Of a stretch of 64,000 nucleotides of DNA, positions 25,167-34,809 are shown one piece after another (positions within the stretch are counted from its first letter, which is position 1; each line of letters starts with the position of its first letter). Source of the DNA: Hermatobates lingyangjiaoensis (Eukaryota; Arthropoda; Insecta; Hemiptera; Hermatobatidae). Location: NCBI GenBank assembly GCA_026182355.1, contig JAPFBL010001617.1, forward strand, positions 3,057,001 through 3,121,000. Direction: 5' to 3'. The notes beneath the pieces were generated by a model. It worked only from the letters and a program-made list of their open reading frames with translations. It searched no databases and had not been told where the DNA came from. Both the position numbers and the translations under genes were made by a program.

Positions 25167-25225
25167 TAGAGTGTTTATCCTCCCATCATACTACTATTCC
25201 ACCTTGAGTTTCAGTTTTTAAAAGG

Positions 25226-25450
25226 TTAAGAATAGTTTTCTTTGTTGCCCTTCAAATTTCTTAGCTGCACAGAGGTAGGTGCTTCGGGACACTCAACGAA
25301 ACCAAAGAAAACTTTTACCGCTGGACCCAGCAAAAGTGCTGAGCTTCTTGGAGGCGTTGGAGCTAACTGCTGGGGTACTTTAGTACAGAAGGGGGGGGGG
25401 GGGGGGGGAGTAAAATAGTTTTTAAGACGCAGTGCTATAGTCACCCTCAT
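25226..25450 (+). repeat. Inverted second copy of the LINE 3' end, with a G18 tract
   Basis: About 25262-25450 repeats the last coding bases and 3' UTR of the LINE at 24119-25166 in opposite orientation (GAGCTTCTTGGAGGCGTT, GGGGTACTTTAGTACAGAAG). A run of about 18 G residues at 25390-25408 interrupts the 3' UTR. The tail merges into (TA)n. Confidence 0.8.
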
Positions 25451-25548
25451 ATATATATATATATATACCATGATAAACGAAAAGCGGTCCGGCAGGACAG
25501 ATAACAATTAAAATAAGCAGTGACACATAAACTGAAACACAACAAAGA

Positions 25549-25602
25549 CTCACTTTTCATTATTTCGACCGTAATGGCGGTCGTCCTCAGGAGAAGAAGT
25601 GA
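25549..25602 (-). ncRNA. Hammerhead-ribozyme-like motif, family 2
   Basis: Minus strand core CUGAGGA, one extra C, stem II GACCG/CGGUC with loop CCAUUA, GAAA, then AAUGAAAAGUGA. In this arm stem III is altered (AUAAUGA) compared with its plus-strand partner. Confidence 0.5.
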
Positions 25603-25672
25603 ATTGACGGAGGGACGATAGTCAACTGACTGTTACCCATTGTTACTGAGTCTGTTGACTGTCGTCCCTCCG

Positions 25673-25733
25673 TCAATTCACTTCTTCTCCTGAGGACGAC
25701 CGCCATTACGGTCGAAATATTGAAAAGTGAGTC
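25673..25733 (+). ncRNA. Hammerhead-ribozyme-like motif, family 2
   Basis: Core CUGAGGA (25690-25696), extra C, stem II GACCG/CGGUC, GAAA (25714-25717), stem III AUAU, U25721 at the cleavage position. Stem I closes with UC/GA and continues after an internal loop as UCACUU/AAGUGA, the type I layout with an internal loop facing loop II. Confidence 0.65.
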
Positions 25734-25774
25734 TTTGTTGTGTTTCAGTTTATGTGTCACTGCTTATTTTAATT

Positions 25775-25820
<46 letters not shown>

Positions 25821-26199
25821 GTTAGAACCACAATAAGAAATGGGAAAAAAAGACTAATGTACTTGCATATGTCCATTTTTATACTTCCCATCTAAGAAAT
25901 ATTAAAATTTCTGTTCCTAGAAATATATTTTTGATGGCTTTAAGAGTGTGTTCCCCTGAATTTCTTAATGATGATATTAATAACATTAGGTCAATTGCCC
26001 TATCATTAAAATAACCCTCCTCTTTTATCGGCTGGGCTTTAAAGGGTGTTAAAAAAATTTTCCCCAATATTTCAACAGAGCCCCGGTCATCGTCAAATTC
26101 TATAGTTTTACCTTAACATGACTCACTGGACCCTCTCCCTAGGCTTGCGCGTAAATTTGTTTTTAATATAGTTTTTTTCTAATCATAATAACTTAGGCA

Positions 26200-26575
26200 A
26201 TTTGTTAATAAAAAACTTTCCCAGAGATCTGGAGTCCGGTGTAATTTATAAAATGCTTGGCAAAATCACCATACAATTTGTATTGGTCAAACTGGTAAAT
26301 CTTTAAAGACACGTGTAAACCAACACCAACACAACGTAAGTAGACAGGAAAAAAGTAGCACCTTATTCTCGCAGATAAATAATTAAAATCATATTATTGA
26401 TTGGACCGGGGCTAAATTTATTACCTATGAAAAATCGGTGTTGTTAAGAAATATTATCGAATCCACTTTGATTAAAATTAATACATCTAATATTATAAAC
26501 ATTAGCAACAGGCTTTTCAAACTTGACTCTGTCTTGATGAGGGCAATAGCCTCATCGAAGAGGGTTGAGAGTTAA
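26200..26575 (+). pseudogene. Penelope-like element GIY-YIG endonuclease fragment
   Basis: After a frameshifted first strand (GVIYK, C-L-A-K), the frame reads TICIGQTGKSLKTRVNQHQ and continues to IIDWTGAKFITYEKSVLLRN and IIESTLIKINTSNIINIS. This is the order of the GIY-YIG domain: Y-I-G-Q-T-G strand, Arg helix, then the E-S helix near the C-terminus. GIY-YIG endonuclease fused after the reverse transcriptase is the mark of endonuclease-bearing PLEs. Family 1 terminal repeat with a hammerhead-like motif follows about 170 bases downstream on the same strand, as expected. Stops show the copy is dead. Confidence 0.8.
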
Positions 26576-26744
26576 CGAATAGTTCTTTACTTTTTCTTAC
26601 TGTATCCCTTAGTTTACCCAAACATCTCTCCCTGGACTATTGTCCTTTCCTGTCCTTTACACCCTTTAAAATACCTCTCTTCCCTCCCACTCCTCTCGAT
26701 CCCTTGACATGATGTTTCTACATCTAGTGTTTTAACTGGGTTTG

Positions 26745-26787
26745 GGCTCTGACGAAGACCGCACGTTACGGTTGAAAGATCTTAATC
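26745..26787 (+). ncRNA. Hammerhead-ribozyme-like motif, family 1, downstream of a PLE
   Basis: Core CUGACGA (26749-26755), stem II GACCG/CGGUU with a 7-base loop, GAAA, stem III AGAUCU. Stem I is weakened (GGCU/AAUC). It lies on the coding strand of the PLE GIY-YIG fragment just upstream, so the motif is in the element's sense RNA. Confidence 0.6.
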
Positions 26788-26899
26788 TTTTTTTCCCATT
26801 TCTTATTGTGGTTTGAACATTGATTGTTATTTCACGTGTTTATTATGAAATCTTGTTATATATATATATATATAACATGTCGTTATCAGCCTTTGGAGC

Positions 26900-26957
26900 G
26901 ATTCACATCTTTTCCTGAAGACGAGGACATTGAAATATAGTAGTGAGTTCAGTGATT
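26900..26957 (+). ncRNA. Hammerhead-like motif, family 3, weak
   Basis: Core CUGAAGA (26915-26921), a minimal stem II, GAAA, stem III AUAU, and stem I pairing UCAC with GUGA. Copies at 48092-48137 and 54345-54385 on the other strand share this plan. Confidence 0.4.
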
Positions 26958-26983
26958 TCTTTTCTATGTGTTCTTTTTAAATT

Positions 26984-26984
26984 C

Positions 26985-27040
<56 letters not shown>
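26984..27040. repeat. (TA)n tract
   Basis: Simple (TA)n tract immediately before the large palindrome. Many PLE terminal repeats in this window abut such tracts. Confidence 0.9.
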
Positions 27041-27474
27041 CAGGTTTGATTAAATAATACGCCATATTTACGGTTGATTAGTTTCCTTGTGTATTTCTCA
27101 AGGGATCTGAATAATCTTCTTGTACAAACATCTAAATTGAATAGAACATTTCCAATGGTTCCATTGTCTTTACAACTTGCATTTCCACTAATTTTACTAT
27201 TGTCACAACAGTCACAACTAGTACTATTACTATTACTACTACTACTATTATCACTACTACTATTATCAGTGATAATAGCAGTAGTAGTAAGAGTAATAGT
27301 TGTGACTGTTGTGACAATAGTAAAATTAGTGGATATGCAAGATGTAAAGACAATGGAACCATTGGAAATGTTCTATTCAATTTAGATGTTTGTACAAGAA
27401 GATTATTCAGATCCCTTGAGAAATACACAAGGAAACTAATCAACCGTAAATATGGCGTATTATTTAATCAAACC
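27041..27474. repeat. Large palindrome made from a PLE 5' coding segment
   Basis: Arms of about 205 bases (27041-27247 and 27268-27474) are nearly perfect reverse complements around a TAC/TAG-rich centre, so both strands carry the same 103-codon frame. The outward strand of the right arm reads YGVLFNQTCINEGLLPKYTN past the palindrome edge, resembling the N-terminal FN(Q/R)TC...EGLLP(K/T)YT motif of PLE proteins. Confidence 0.8.
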
Positions 27475-27908
27475 TGTATAAATGAAGGACTGCTTCCTAA
27501 ATATACTAATATATATATAACTTTAGATGGACTATGTTTATATTAGAACTTAAAAAAATAAATCCTAACTAAAATTATAGATGGATGTGTGTATAATATC
27601 ATTTAATCAAAAGAAGTCAAAGCCTTTAATAGATTTCCTCACTCTACAAACTTACTGTGGTTACAATTCACACGCATAAAAAGCAAAAATTGACACCTGA
27701 CGGTGAATTTCAATCCCATTGGAAACTCCTGCTCTAATCCTACTGAAATCCTTAAGTATAATCATCAGTACGAAATTAAAATATCATGTTTATTAACATA
27801 GTTTTGCTATACAATTTTTCGGATATAGAATAGAGGAGTATTTGAAAAGGCTGATCACAATAATATAAATGAACTATGATGGCTTTAAAAAATAATAACT
27901 GTACTTAC

Positions 27909-28094
27909 TATTTATATCAAACAACTTCCATGAGCAGTCTTTGGAAACAGTAGCCACTTTAGTAGAATCAGCATTGAAAGCAAAGTCAATGACACCAGAT
28001 GAATGACTGGTAAGATCGAAGGCTCTAATGACTTGCTTATATTCACCTGTTTTGCTGAATTGCACATTCCAAACATTCACATCAGGCACAAATC
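27909..28094 (-). CDS. TBL2: TBL2 internal exon (WD40 blade)
   Basis: Bounded by acceptor TTATTTTTAG and donor ATA/GTAAGT, the exon is 186 bases and begins with two bases completing a Gly codon. It reads FVPDVNVWNVQFSKTGEYKQ, VIRAFDLTSHSSGVIDFAFN and DSTKVATVSKDCSWKLFDIN. These match the TBL2 family order FTPDVKVWEV, VVRAFELKGHSAAV and SVSKDGTWKLWDTD. Strand ends with V-W and K-L-F-D mark two consecutive WD blades. Joining downstream to 23501 keeps frame. Confidence 0.94.
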
Positions 28095-28639
28095 CTAAAA
28101 ATAAGGATTTCATCATCAATTATTTACAAAAACTTGAATAATACGCATCCAATAATACGCATTATTGGATAATATCCACAAAATCAGGAATAAACAGAAT
28201 TTACATACAGATAGATATCCAGAACTCTCACAATAACTTGACTCTACAATCGAAGTATTGCCACAAAAATCAATACACAAATTAAGAAATTCATTTCAAC
28301 AAAAACTTCTTAATTTTTTTCTTGGTTTTGTGTTGATTATGAAACGATTTCGCATGCTAAACTAAAACTCACAGTATTATTAGTGTAATAATGAACTAAA
28401 TAGACTCAGTTTATGAAGGTTCTTGAGGAACTAGCCTTCGTAAAAAATCTTTTATGAGTTTATGCATCTTCTTCAGAGCTATAATTATAAGCAATTTTTA
28501 CAAATTAACTACCATAATTTAAGATTAATTTAAATATATCTATTGATGAATGCAGTCAGTGGACTACTCTGGATTACATATTAAATACATTTTATTCATG
28601 ATAAAGAAAATATCATTTACCTTTGAGTGCATTTAGATG

Positions 28640-29250
28640 TTTCATAATCCTCTCTCAAGTTTCCTGAGTTCATACAATTTTTTTTTGTGAGAGTGAGTTA
28701 ATGTATTATTTCTAATTGTGTTTGTCCTTCTACTGCACTGGTTATTATGTTTATTGGTATTATTATCAATGAATATTCCTTAACGATATGGCCATGTTAA
28801 TTATTTGATATGTGAGAGGTGATGAGGTCTGTAATTGAGATACCTATGACCTAGATGCGTTTTTGCCACCAATCTAGTCCACACTTCTAGTTCCGTCTTT
28901 CCTGTGAATAGTTAACATATCAAGAAAAATAATACTGTTTGTTCTTTTACTTTGAGGGTAAATTGTAGTTTCGGATTTAAACTATTGAAACGTTGTAGTA
29001 ATATTGTGTCTGTCTTGGCTACCGTTTGGTATAGCGAGATAAATGTCATCTAGATATATAATTTTAACGCTTCATGGTGGTGTAAAAGTGAAAGAATCTT
29101 CTTTATTGTATTTGTTAGATGATAGGTGTATAATATTTCAGAAAGAAATTTAGCCGTTTCATATGTGAGCTACTGATAAGAACAGCCACCGCTTTACCAG
29201 GATTATTGCTTTCACGATTCTTTACGACAGAGTACACTATTGGCGGGATG
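28640..29250 (-). pseudogene. Penelope-like element reverse transcriptase fragment
   Basis: Minus-strand frames contain a YLDD-like catalytic motif, followed after a frameshift by TILLQRFNSLNPKLQFTLK and then FTGKTELEVWTRLVAKTH and LGHRYLN. This resembles the part of PLE reverse transcriptases after motif C, where the family has LNxxxxxIQFTxE...PFLDV...LxxxVYRKPTHTxRYL. Several stops and frame changes are present. The assignment rests on motif order and is less secure than the GIY-YIG calls. Confidence 0.55.
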
Positions 29251-29265
29251 CTGTTATACTTTGCT

Positions 29266-29530
29266 TTTAGGGGCCAGATTAATCCAGTGACTTAGTGCTC
29301 GTCTTTGGACTGGTAGATCCAGAGTTCGATCCCTCGGAGAGAACCTACCCGTATCTGTACCATGTGAGGTACTAGTTAAAAATCCCTACTCTAACTAACT
29401 TGAATTAGTCAAAATTTAGAACTCCCAATATGGAATGTTCATTGTGTGGTATTACAAAGGACAAACTTCGGTCTATCTGTGTTCTCTCTTGGGACTGCCA
29501 CTGTAACCTAACCCAACCTAATCTTTTGTT
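29266..29530 (+). repeat. tRNA-derived SINE
   Basis: The 5' part resembles a tRNA gene with a degenerate A box (GTGACTTAGTGCTCG) and a good B box (GAGTTCGATCCC, about 29321-29332). An unrelated body follows, ending in CCTAACCCAACCTAATC. This is the composition of a Pol III SINE rather than a functional tRNA: no acceptor stem can be formed. Confidence 0.75.
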
Positions 29531-29794
29531 TTTTTCTGTATTCCTATCTTTTATTCTATGTGCAATCTAATCACTATATCATTATTTTTCTCCTGTAATG
29601 CTGCTGTGAGGTTACGACTTCGGTCAGTTACAAGCTTATATATAGACTTATTCGTGAGGGCTTGTCCAAACAAAGAAATCAATAAAAAACCACGTTACAT
29701 GTAAAATAGTACATGCAAGTAACAAAAAAATTCAAAAACACCGTTGTACGTAAAACTGAAATCAATTATTTCTGACCAAAATAAAAGTAGTCCG

Positions 29795-29924
29795 ATATAT
29801 AAAACCAGTTGTATAGATTGTAACAATCAATACATTGGACAAATGAGCCGATACTTAATAAATAGGACGACACAACATAAGCTGGCATTATGGAAAGGAA
29901 AGACAATGAAGAATTCGTAAGACT
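29795..29924 (+). pseudogene. Penelope-like element GIY-YIG fragment
   Basis: The frame reads IYKTSCIDCNNQYIGQMS, RYLINRTTQHKLALWKGK and then a stop. Y-K-x-x-C-x-x-C-x-x-x-Y-I-G-Q and the Arg-rich helix are the first half of a PLE GIY-YIG domain. No flanking reverse transcriptase on this strand was seen. Confidence 0.75.
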
Positions 29925-30955
29925 TTGAAGAAAATAAAAATGACACAGAAAGTTATAAAAGAGTAATTAAAGTAATCATCAACATTATAAATACTACAAA
30001 GATTGTAATTTAAGAACTGACAGAAAATTTTAATCAATATTCCAATAACAACACAGTCCCATCTGTAACTAGTCAATAAATCAAAAAAAGTCCCATAACC
30101 AAAGTCTAACACAGTTTATTTCATGATATTAATAAGTAAAAACAGTTATTGAACTGAAAAGTGGAAAAACTGCATAATAACCTGCATTATTGCAACCACC
30201 CTTTATCTAGAAAGTAGTTAAGAGAGAAAGATTACAAATAGAAAATTAAGATTGCAAGAGAGAAACTTATTACTTTATAACTTTGTATTAACTCATGGGA
30301 CTTGACAAAAGATTAAAAATATTCTCAAAAGCACTCTAAAGATAAATAATATGTTCTTAAGAATGATTCATTCTTATTCTTATTTTCTACTTCATTCGTT
30401 GGGTTGGCAGTAATTCCTATATTAAACTGGATAGAAACATTCACTTTACCCTGTCACTATACATGATAATTTAAGGGTAATAAAGTTAACTCGATGAACT
30501 GAAAATGATTAAAGTGTATTAATTAACACACTCTAAGTAACTATATTAACAAATATGTAGTATGCCAGGTACTCACTAAAGATATCTGATCTAAATAAAC
30601 TTGACTACACTAAAATTTAGGCTCAAAGTATAATAAGCCAAACCCTGTTGTGTCGTGTTTTCGGCTCTGGCAAAAAGGGTCCATTGGTGACCTGTTTATC
30701 TGGGTAACGACCTCACACTGCTACTAACTACTGAGAAGAAAGAAAATAATTTATTTGGAAACATGATTAATATATTTATTTCCAAAAATCTTAGCACTAA
30801 TTTATAGCGTCATTTCATGACATGAGTGGTTATCTATGGTAGTCCGTTTTGAAAGCGAGTCCAATAACCATTTGACATATCCGTTGCCACGTCACATTTT
30901 AATCTGATACTATACAGGTTCATAATAACCATAAAATAATATTATTACTATTATT

Positions 30956-31065
30956 CAATGATCAAACCACAAAAAGAAATGGGAAAACAAGACTAAGATC
31001 TTTCAACCGTAACAAGCGGTCTTCGTCAGAGTCAAAAACCAACTGTGTTTATGTGAAATCTTTTT
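30956..31065 (-). mobile_element. PLE terminal repeat, family 1
   Basis: A solitary terminal repeat on the minus strand sharing GATCAAACCACA and GAAATGGGAAAACAAGACT with the copies at 19640-19835 and 32410-32490. Confidence 0.75.
30991..31033 (-). ncRNA. Hammerhead-ribozyme-like motif, family 1
   Basis: Minus strand: stem I GACU/AGUC, core CUGACGA, stem II GACCG/CGGUU, GAAA, stem III AGAUCU, U at the cleavage position. It has the same layout as 19753-19795. Confidence 0.62.
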
Positions 31066-31195
31066 ATTACTATTATTTATATCTGAAAAAAAATTAAGAT
31101 ATAAATCTAGCAAAACTTTTCAAAGATGACTAGTAAATTCAAGGTTACAAAAACTGCCGATCACATCAAGTGACACAGGCTTTCAAAATACAAAT

Positions 31196-31453
31196 TCACG
31201 GAATCTTTATGTGTTCTATTAATTCTACCTGGGGGGCAGTGACATAGTTGGCCATTTTGTAGCCCACTCCTTTGAGCCAGGGAGACTGATAATACATGGC
31301 TACTGATACTAGGCGCGAGAATGGATATTTCCAATATATTCGTGCTTGATCTAGTTTATAATATGGGACTTGTGCTATTACTAAACCAAAGATTGGATCG
31401 TAGTTGATACATGAGTTCATTTGGGGTCGGTCCCCAAAAAGGGTGTGTGGCAA
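31196..31453 (-). other. Open frame of 85 codons, origin unknown
   Basis: The frame contains INYDPIFGLVIAQVPYYKLD, QARIYWKYPFSRLVSVAMYY and a terminal QVELIEHIKIP. Its composition is richer and more protein-like than most random frames here, but no splice sites, family motif or second copy were recognised. It may be an exon, a fragment of a mobile element, or chance. Confidence 0.25.
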
Positions 31454-31748
31454 AAAGTCACTTCACACAGTTCACTTAGTTAGAAATATGTGAAGATATA
31501 GAGCAGAAATACTTAACCTACGGTCAATTGAGTTATTACATACGGAACGACACAAACAATTAAAGTAAAACTCCTTTCATCTTATTAGTTCATTAAATAA
31601 ACTGCTGCTTTCACTTCAATATGCTATTTGCGAGATTAGTAACATTTTTTATTATAATAAGATAATGTTTTCTTGACCACAATTACTAATAAACATTTTT
31701 TTTTCTTCTTGGAATTTGGTCAGGGTTAATATATGGAATCACCTTTTC

Positions 31749-31786
31749 GCCAACGTTTCGTCTTTATTTTAAGACATCCACAGGGC
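31749..31786 (-). ncRNA. Hammerhead-like motif, family 4 (ACGU stem III)
   Basis: Minus strand: stem I GCC/GGC, core CUGUGGA (one departure from CUGANGA), extra U, stem II GUCUU/AAGAC, GAAA, stem III ACGU, U at the cleavage position. It follows a PLE GIY-YIG fragment on the same strand (32010-32330). Confidence 0.55.
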
Positions 31787-32009
31787 TATAAACTAACAAA
31801 AAAACAATGGACATTTGTCATATCTACTTTACATTCATCATAAAAAATTCAAAAAAACTTATTTACTCAAGGCTAGCTTCTAATACCGAACCAACAAAGC
31901 CATTATCTGTCATTGCATGTGCTGCTACCAAGCGACATTTATTGAAAACACTGTTTTTTATATTACAATTAAACCATGGTAATATAAACTAAGATAACTT
32001 TGGAACATT

Positions 32010-32330
32010 AGCTATTTATAATGGAACTATAAATCCTACTTAAATTATTAGTATCGGTTTTCTATTGCAAGTATTATTAGTATTTTTTATATGTATCATT
32101 TCTTTTATCAATCTTTTATTGCATGAAATTTCATAATCTAAAATGAATGGATTTTCAAATCGAAACGTGTGTTGATTTTTAATTGTGTGAGGCTAAGGTA
32201 GAAAAATTTTTTTATTTTTAAAATTTGATTTGTGTAACGCTAATCTATCATTTAGATATTGTTTGATTTGACCTATGTATACATTATTACAATTATTGTA
32301 CGGAATAGAATATATTATATTGCTTTCAAT
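32010..32330 (-). pseudogene. Penelope-like element GIY-YIG domain
   Basis: The minus-strand frame reads NNCNNVYIGQIKQYLNDRLA, LHKSNFKNKKIFLP, one stop, then HTFRFENPFILDYE and RLIKEMIHIKNTNNTCNRKP. This covers the GIY-YIG core through the C-terminal E-helix with only one internal stop, one of the better preserved copies. The matching hammerhead-like motif lies 220 bases downstream. Confidence 0.8.
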
Positions 32331-32490
32331 TAGTTTTTAATTAGCAATATAATATATTCTATTTCCTGCAATAACTGTAATAATGTATACATAGGTCAAA
32401 CTGAGTCATTTGGGTTTTTGACTCTGATGAAGACCGCTTGTTACGGTTGAAAGATCTTAGTCTTGTTTTCCCATTTCATATTGTGGTTTG
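32264..32490. mobile_element. Palindromic PLE junction: GIY-YIG stub fused to a terminal repeat
   Basis: Arms at 32264-32328 and 32337-32400 are inverted copies of the GIY-YIG start. The plus-strand arm reads NIIYSISCNNCNNVYIGQT and then passes directly into a family 1 terminal repeat, so most of the endonuclease has been deleted between the YIGQT motif and the repeat. Confidence 0.75.
32420..32462 (+). ncRNA. Hammerhead-ribozyme-like motif with canonical CUGAUGA core
   Basis: Stem I GACU (32420-32423)/AGUC (32459-32462), core CUGAUGA (32424-32430), extra A, stem II GACCG/CGGUU with loop CUUGUUA, GAAA (32449-32452), stem III AGAUCU, U32458 at the cleavage position. UGGG/CCCA can extend stem I. 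It is the closest match to the hammerhead consensus in this window. Confidence 0.68.
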
Positions 32491-32499
32491 ATCATATAT

Positions 32500-33330
32500 T
32501 GGTATATTTAGGAAGCAGTCCTTCATTTATGCAGTTCGATTAAATATTACGCCATATTTAGGATTAACTAGTTTTCTCGTGTACTTTTCAAGGGACCGGA
32601 ATAATCTTCTTGCTCGACAGTCATCTTCTAGATTGTTCGTTATTTATTGCAGTTGTGGATCAGCTACGAGTGATATGATTGGTGGGTATCGGTAATCAGT
32701 TTCTGATTGGCTGGTTGTAGAGATGGAGTGGACATGGTTATGCAGCTACTATTATCTGGTGGCCAGCAGATGAAGTTATCGGGGTTAAAAGCTGGAGCAC
32801 TCTGCTACTGCTGTTGACTGCTGAGGGTCGGTTTCCTTTCCTGTATTAAAATACCTTCCAGAATTAGCAATTTGTGTGGATCCTTTTCCTTTAATATGAT
32901 CGGAATCATATTAAAGGAAATGAATATACCTTGTGTATATTTACAAGGTCTTCCATTTGAATATTGGTCTTATAGATAGATTCAACATCGTTTCGAGGAG
33001 CACCTGCGGCTAAGTGCATAGTAAGTCTCCGTGATAGGGAAGTAGTAGTCACGCCAATGTACGAAGGGTTTCACAGTCCCCGGTTCAGCAAGCGTATTCG
33101 TACACTAGGCCTGCTTCCTTCAACGGAGAGTCCTTGGACTGGTTGTTGTTCCTCATGATTAAGTTTTTTATTTTGGCCATGGTAGTATATGCTGAGTGCT
33201 ATACGATCTTGGGAGTTGGTACATTTTACATTATTCTGGATGATGTTTTTTAAAATCCTCTCGTCTGTCTCATAATTGTCATTGAATTAATTTTGTAATA
33301 TAACTTGTTCATGGTATCTGTAGGTTCAGT
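32500..33330 (-). pseudogene. Penelope-like element remnants (GIY-YIG end and N-terminal segment)
   Basis: The minus strand between about 33080 and 32700 reads KPFVHWRD-like and then SLSRRLTMHLAAGAPRND, followed by DPHKLLILEGILIQERKPTL. The LILE(A/G)xxIxExKPxL motif is the C-terminal end of PLE GIY-YIG proteins, and LAAGAP is shared with the fragment at 55053-55340. Near 32520-32640 a different PLE segment with PKYGVIFNRTA appears, so the region is a composite of two PLE pieces. Frameshifts are frequent. Confidence 0.7.
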
Positions 33331-33395
33331 TTCTTCGTTTTGTGTACCTCAACAAGAAAAATACACGAAACGAAGAAACTGAACCTACAAAAATA
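33310..33395. repeat. Short inverted repeat
   Basis: Arms with TGTAGGTTCAGTTTCTTCGT and its reverse complement lie around a short centre (about 33318-33345 and 33356-33392), next to the PLE fragment. Confidence 0.75.
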
Positions 33396-33636
33396 ACTCT
33401 GGGAAATGAACTTTGATATTACTCCATACGACCTTGAATTGTTCAAACAAGGTTATTTCCCGATTAATAAATATTTCAGGTAAATAAAATGACTGCAATG
33501 CGAGCATATAGAATTTCCATAATTAGCATATGATTTAGAAGATGATCTTATTCACATAGAAGTGATTCATGGTATGGTAGCTGTACAATAAGCCGATAGT
33601 TTCTATTTCTCTTATAAAGGAATTATTTATACATAA

Positions 33637-34809
33637 CTAGCAGACGGATATCCTCCTCTTTGAAGGGTATTTTATAAAAATTTAGAGATGATACGTGGTA
33701 TTTCAAAAGATTATTGAAAAATTATAGAATAGGAAAAAATATATTTATTAGCACAGTGTTAAGTAAGTGCCTCTGTACACACTACATTAGCTGTCTATCC
33801 TTCAGGTGCATGGAAAAACAGAGAGTTGGAACCTCTGACTCTTGAACAAGCAGCTTACAGTTGACCATATGAGAAACACTTGGTCTCACTCACTTATATT
33901 CCTGTCGTAAACAGAGTTTGACTTCGCAACTTATTTCCGTCATTGCGAAACAGACACTGATGGGAATTGCAATCGTTTGTATCGAAAGGGACAGTTGCTA
34001 GGTAGCAATGGTATGAGTGGTATAAACACTGACACCCCAGTACCACACCCAGTACAGATGTCCTCCTCCATGTCGTATCTGTACAGAGCACGAATTCGGA
34101 ATTGTGTCCCGAAGCAGGCTGTCCAGGAGCAGTCACGGAGTCAAGAAATTCAATTGGATAATGAACTGCTTCCTCATTACTAATCACTCTGTTTACTGAC
34201 TTGTAAGTTCTTTCCTCAGCTTGATATAGTGCAAGAACTTGTTTATTGATTTTTCCTGCCTGCTCATTTGTATGGGTGAGAAGTGCTCGTTCACAAAGCC
34301 AGTTATTCTGAATAGATGGCAGATCTTGAAATTCGAGAAACACCTTGTCAATTATCTCTTGCTAGGAGCTTAAATGCAAATGAAATTGAAATCAACTAAC
34401 AATACCTACTTGCTCTACCTGTATATTTTCAAAATAAACATGCCTGTGAAGTTAAACCAAGACAGCTTAAAAGTCCATAACTTCGCTTTTACATTCAATT
34501 TCCAATCCATTCAAAGCTTAGATTTTAAGTTAGACATACATAAATCTGCCGTCAATCTTTCAGCTCGCTATGTCTTACGGTGGCTGAGTTAACTTTTGAA
34601 AAAATTTTGCCGTCATGCGAAACAGACGCTGACGGGAATTGCAATCGTTTGTATCGAAAGGGACGGAAACCGATAAAACCGGACAAACCTATAGACGGAA
34701 TTTTTCTAGGGGAGGATTCAGTTTCTCCAATGAATGAAACGGGAAGACAACTTAAAATGAGTCAGTTCTAAGCAATGTATAGACAAAATCTTTCTTTTAT
34801 TTATATAGA
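33637..34809 (-). mobile_element. Helitron, non-autonomous, both ends recognisable
   Basis: On the minus strand the element starts TCTATATAAATAAA at 34809 after an A, and ends CTAG at 33637-33640 before a T. That is the A/T insertion rule of Helitrons, which leave no target duplication. Internal sequence (GCTTAGAACTGACTCATTT, GACAGACAGC-type stretches) is shared with the element at 61647-63060. It contains a decayed helicase segment and lies in a TBL2 intron. Confidence 0.8.
33894..34360 (-). pseudogene. Helitron helicase (PIF1-type) fragment
   Basis: The minus-strand frame reads FQDLPSIQNNWLCERALLTH, TNEQAGKINKQVLALY, TYKSVNRVISNEEAVHYPIE and FLDSVTAPGQPAS. This order (WLCERAIL, N-x-x-x-x-x-I-N, Y-x-S-x-D/N, A-V-x-Y-P-x-E-F-L-(N/D)-S) is the late part of Helitron Rep/helicase proteins. 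After PGQPAS the frame breaks. Only this piece of the helicase is present, so the element depends on others for movement. Confidence 0.82.

Larger units (their letters stand above)
25508..25775. repeat. Inverted pair of PLE terminal repeats, family 2
   Basis: Arms of about 125 bases (25508-25635 and 25650-25775) are reverse complements, from TTAAAATAAGCAGTGACACA inward to GACGGAGGGACGA. Each arm carries a hammerhead-like motif. A (TA)n tract lies on each side (25452-25467 and 25776-25818). Confidence 0.85.

Noticed and set aside
27132..27443. Two overlapping 103-codon proteins on opposite strands
   Set aside because: Both are the same sequence read from the two arms of a palindrome.
29266..29345. 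tRNA gene
   Set aside because: The B box is good but the A box is degenerate and no acceptor stem can be formed; it is the head of a SINE.
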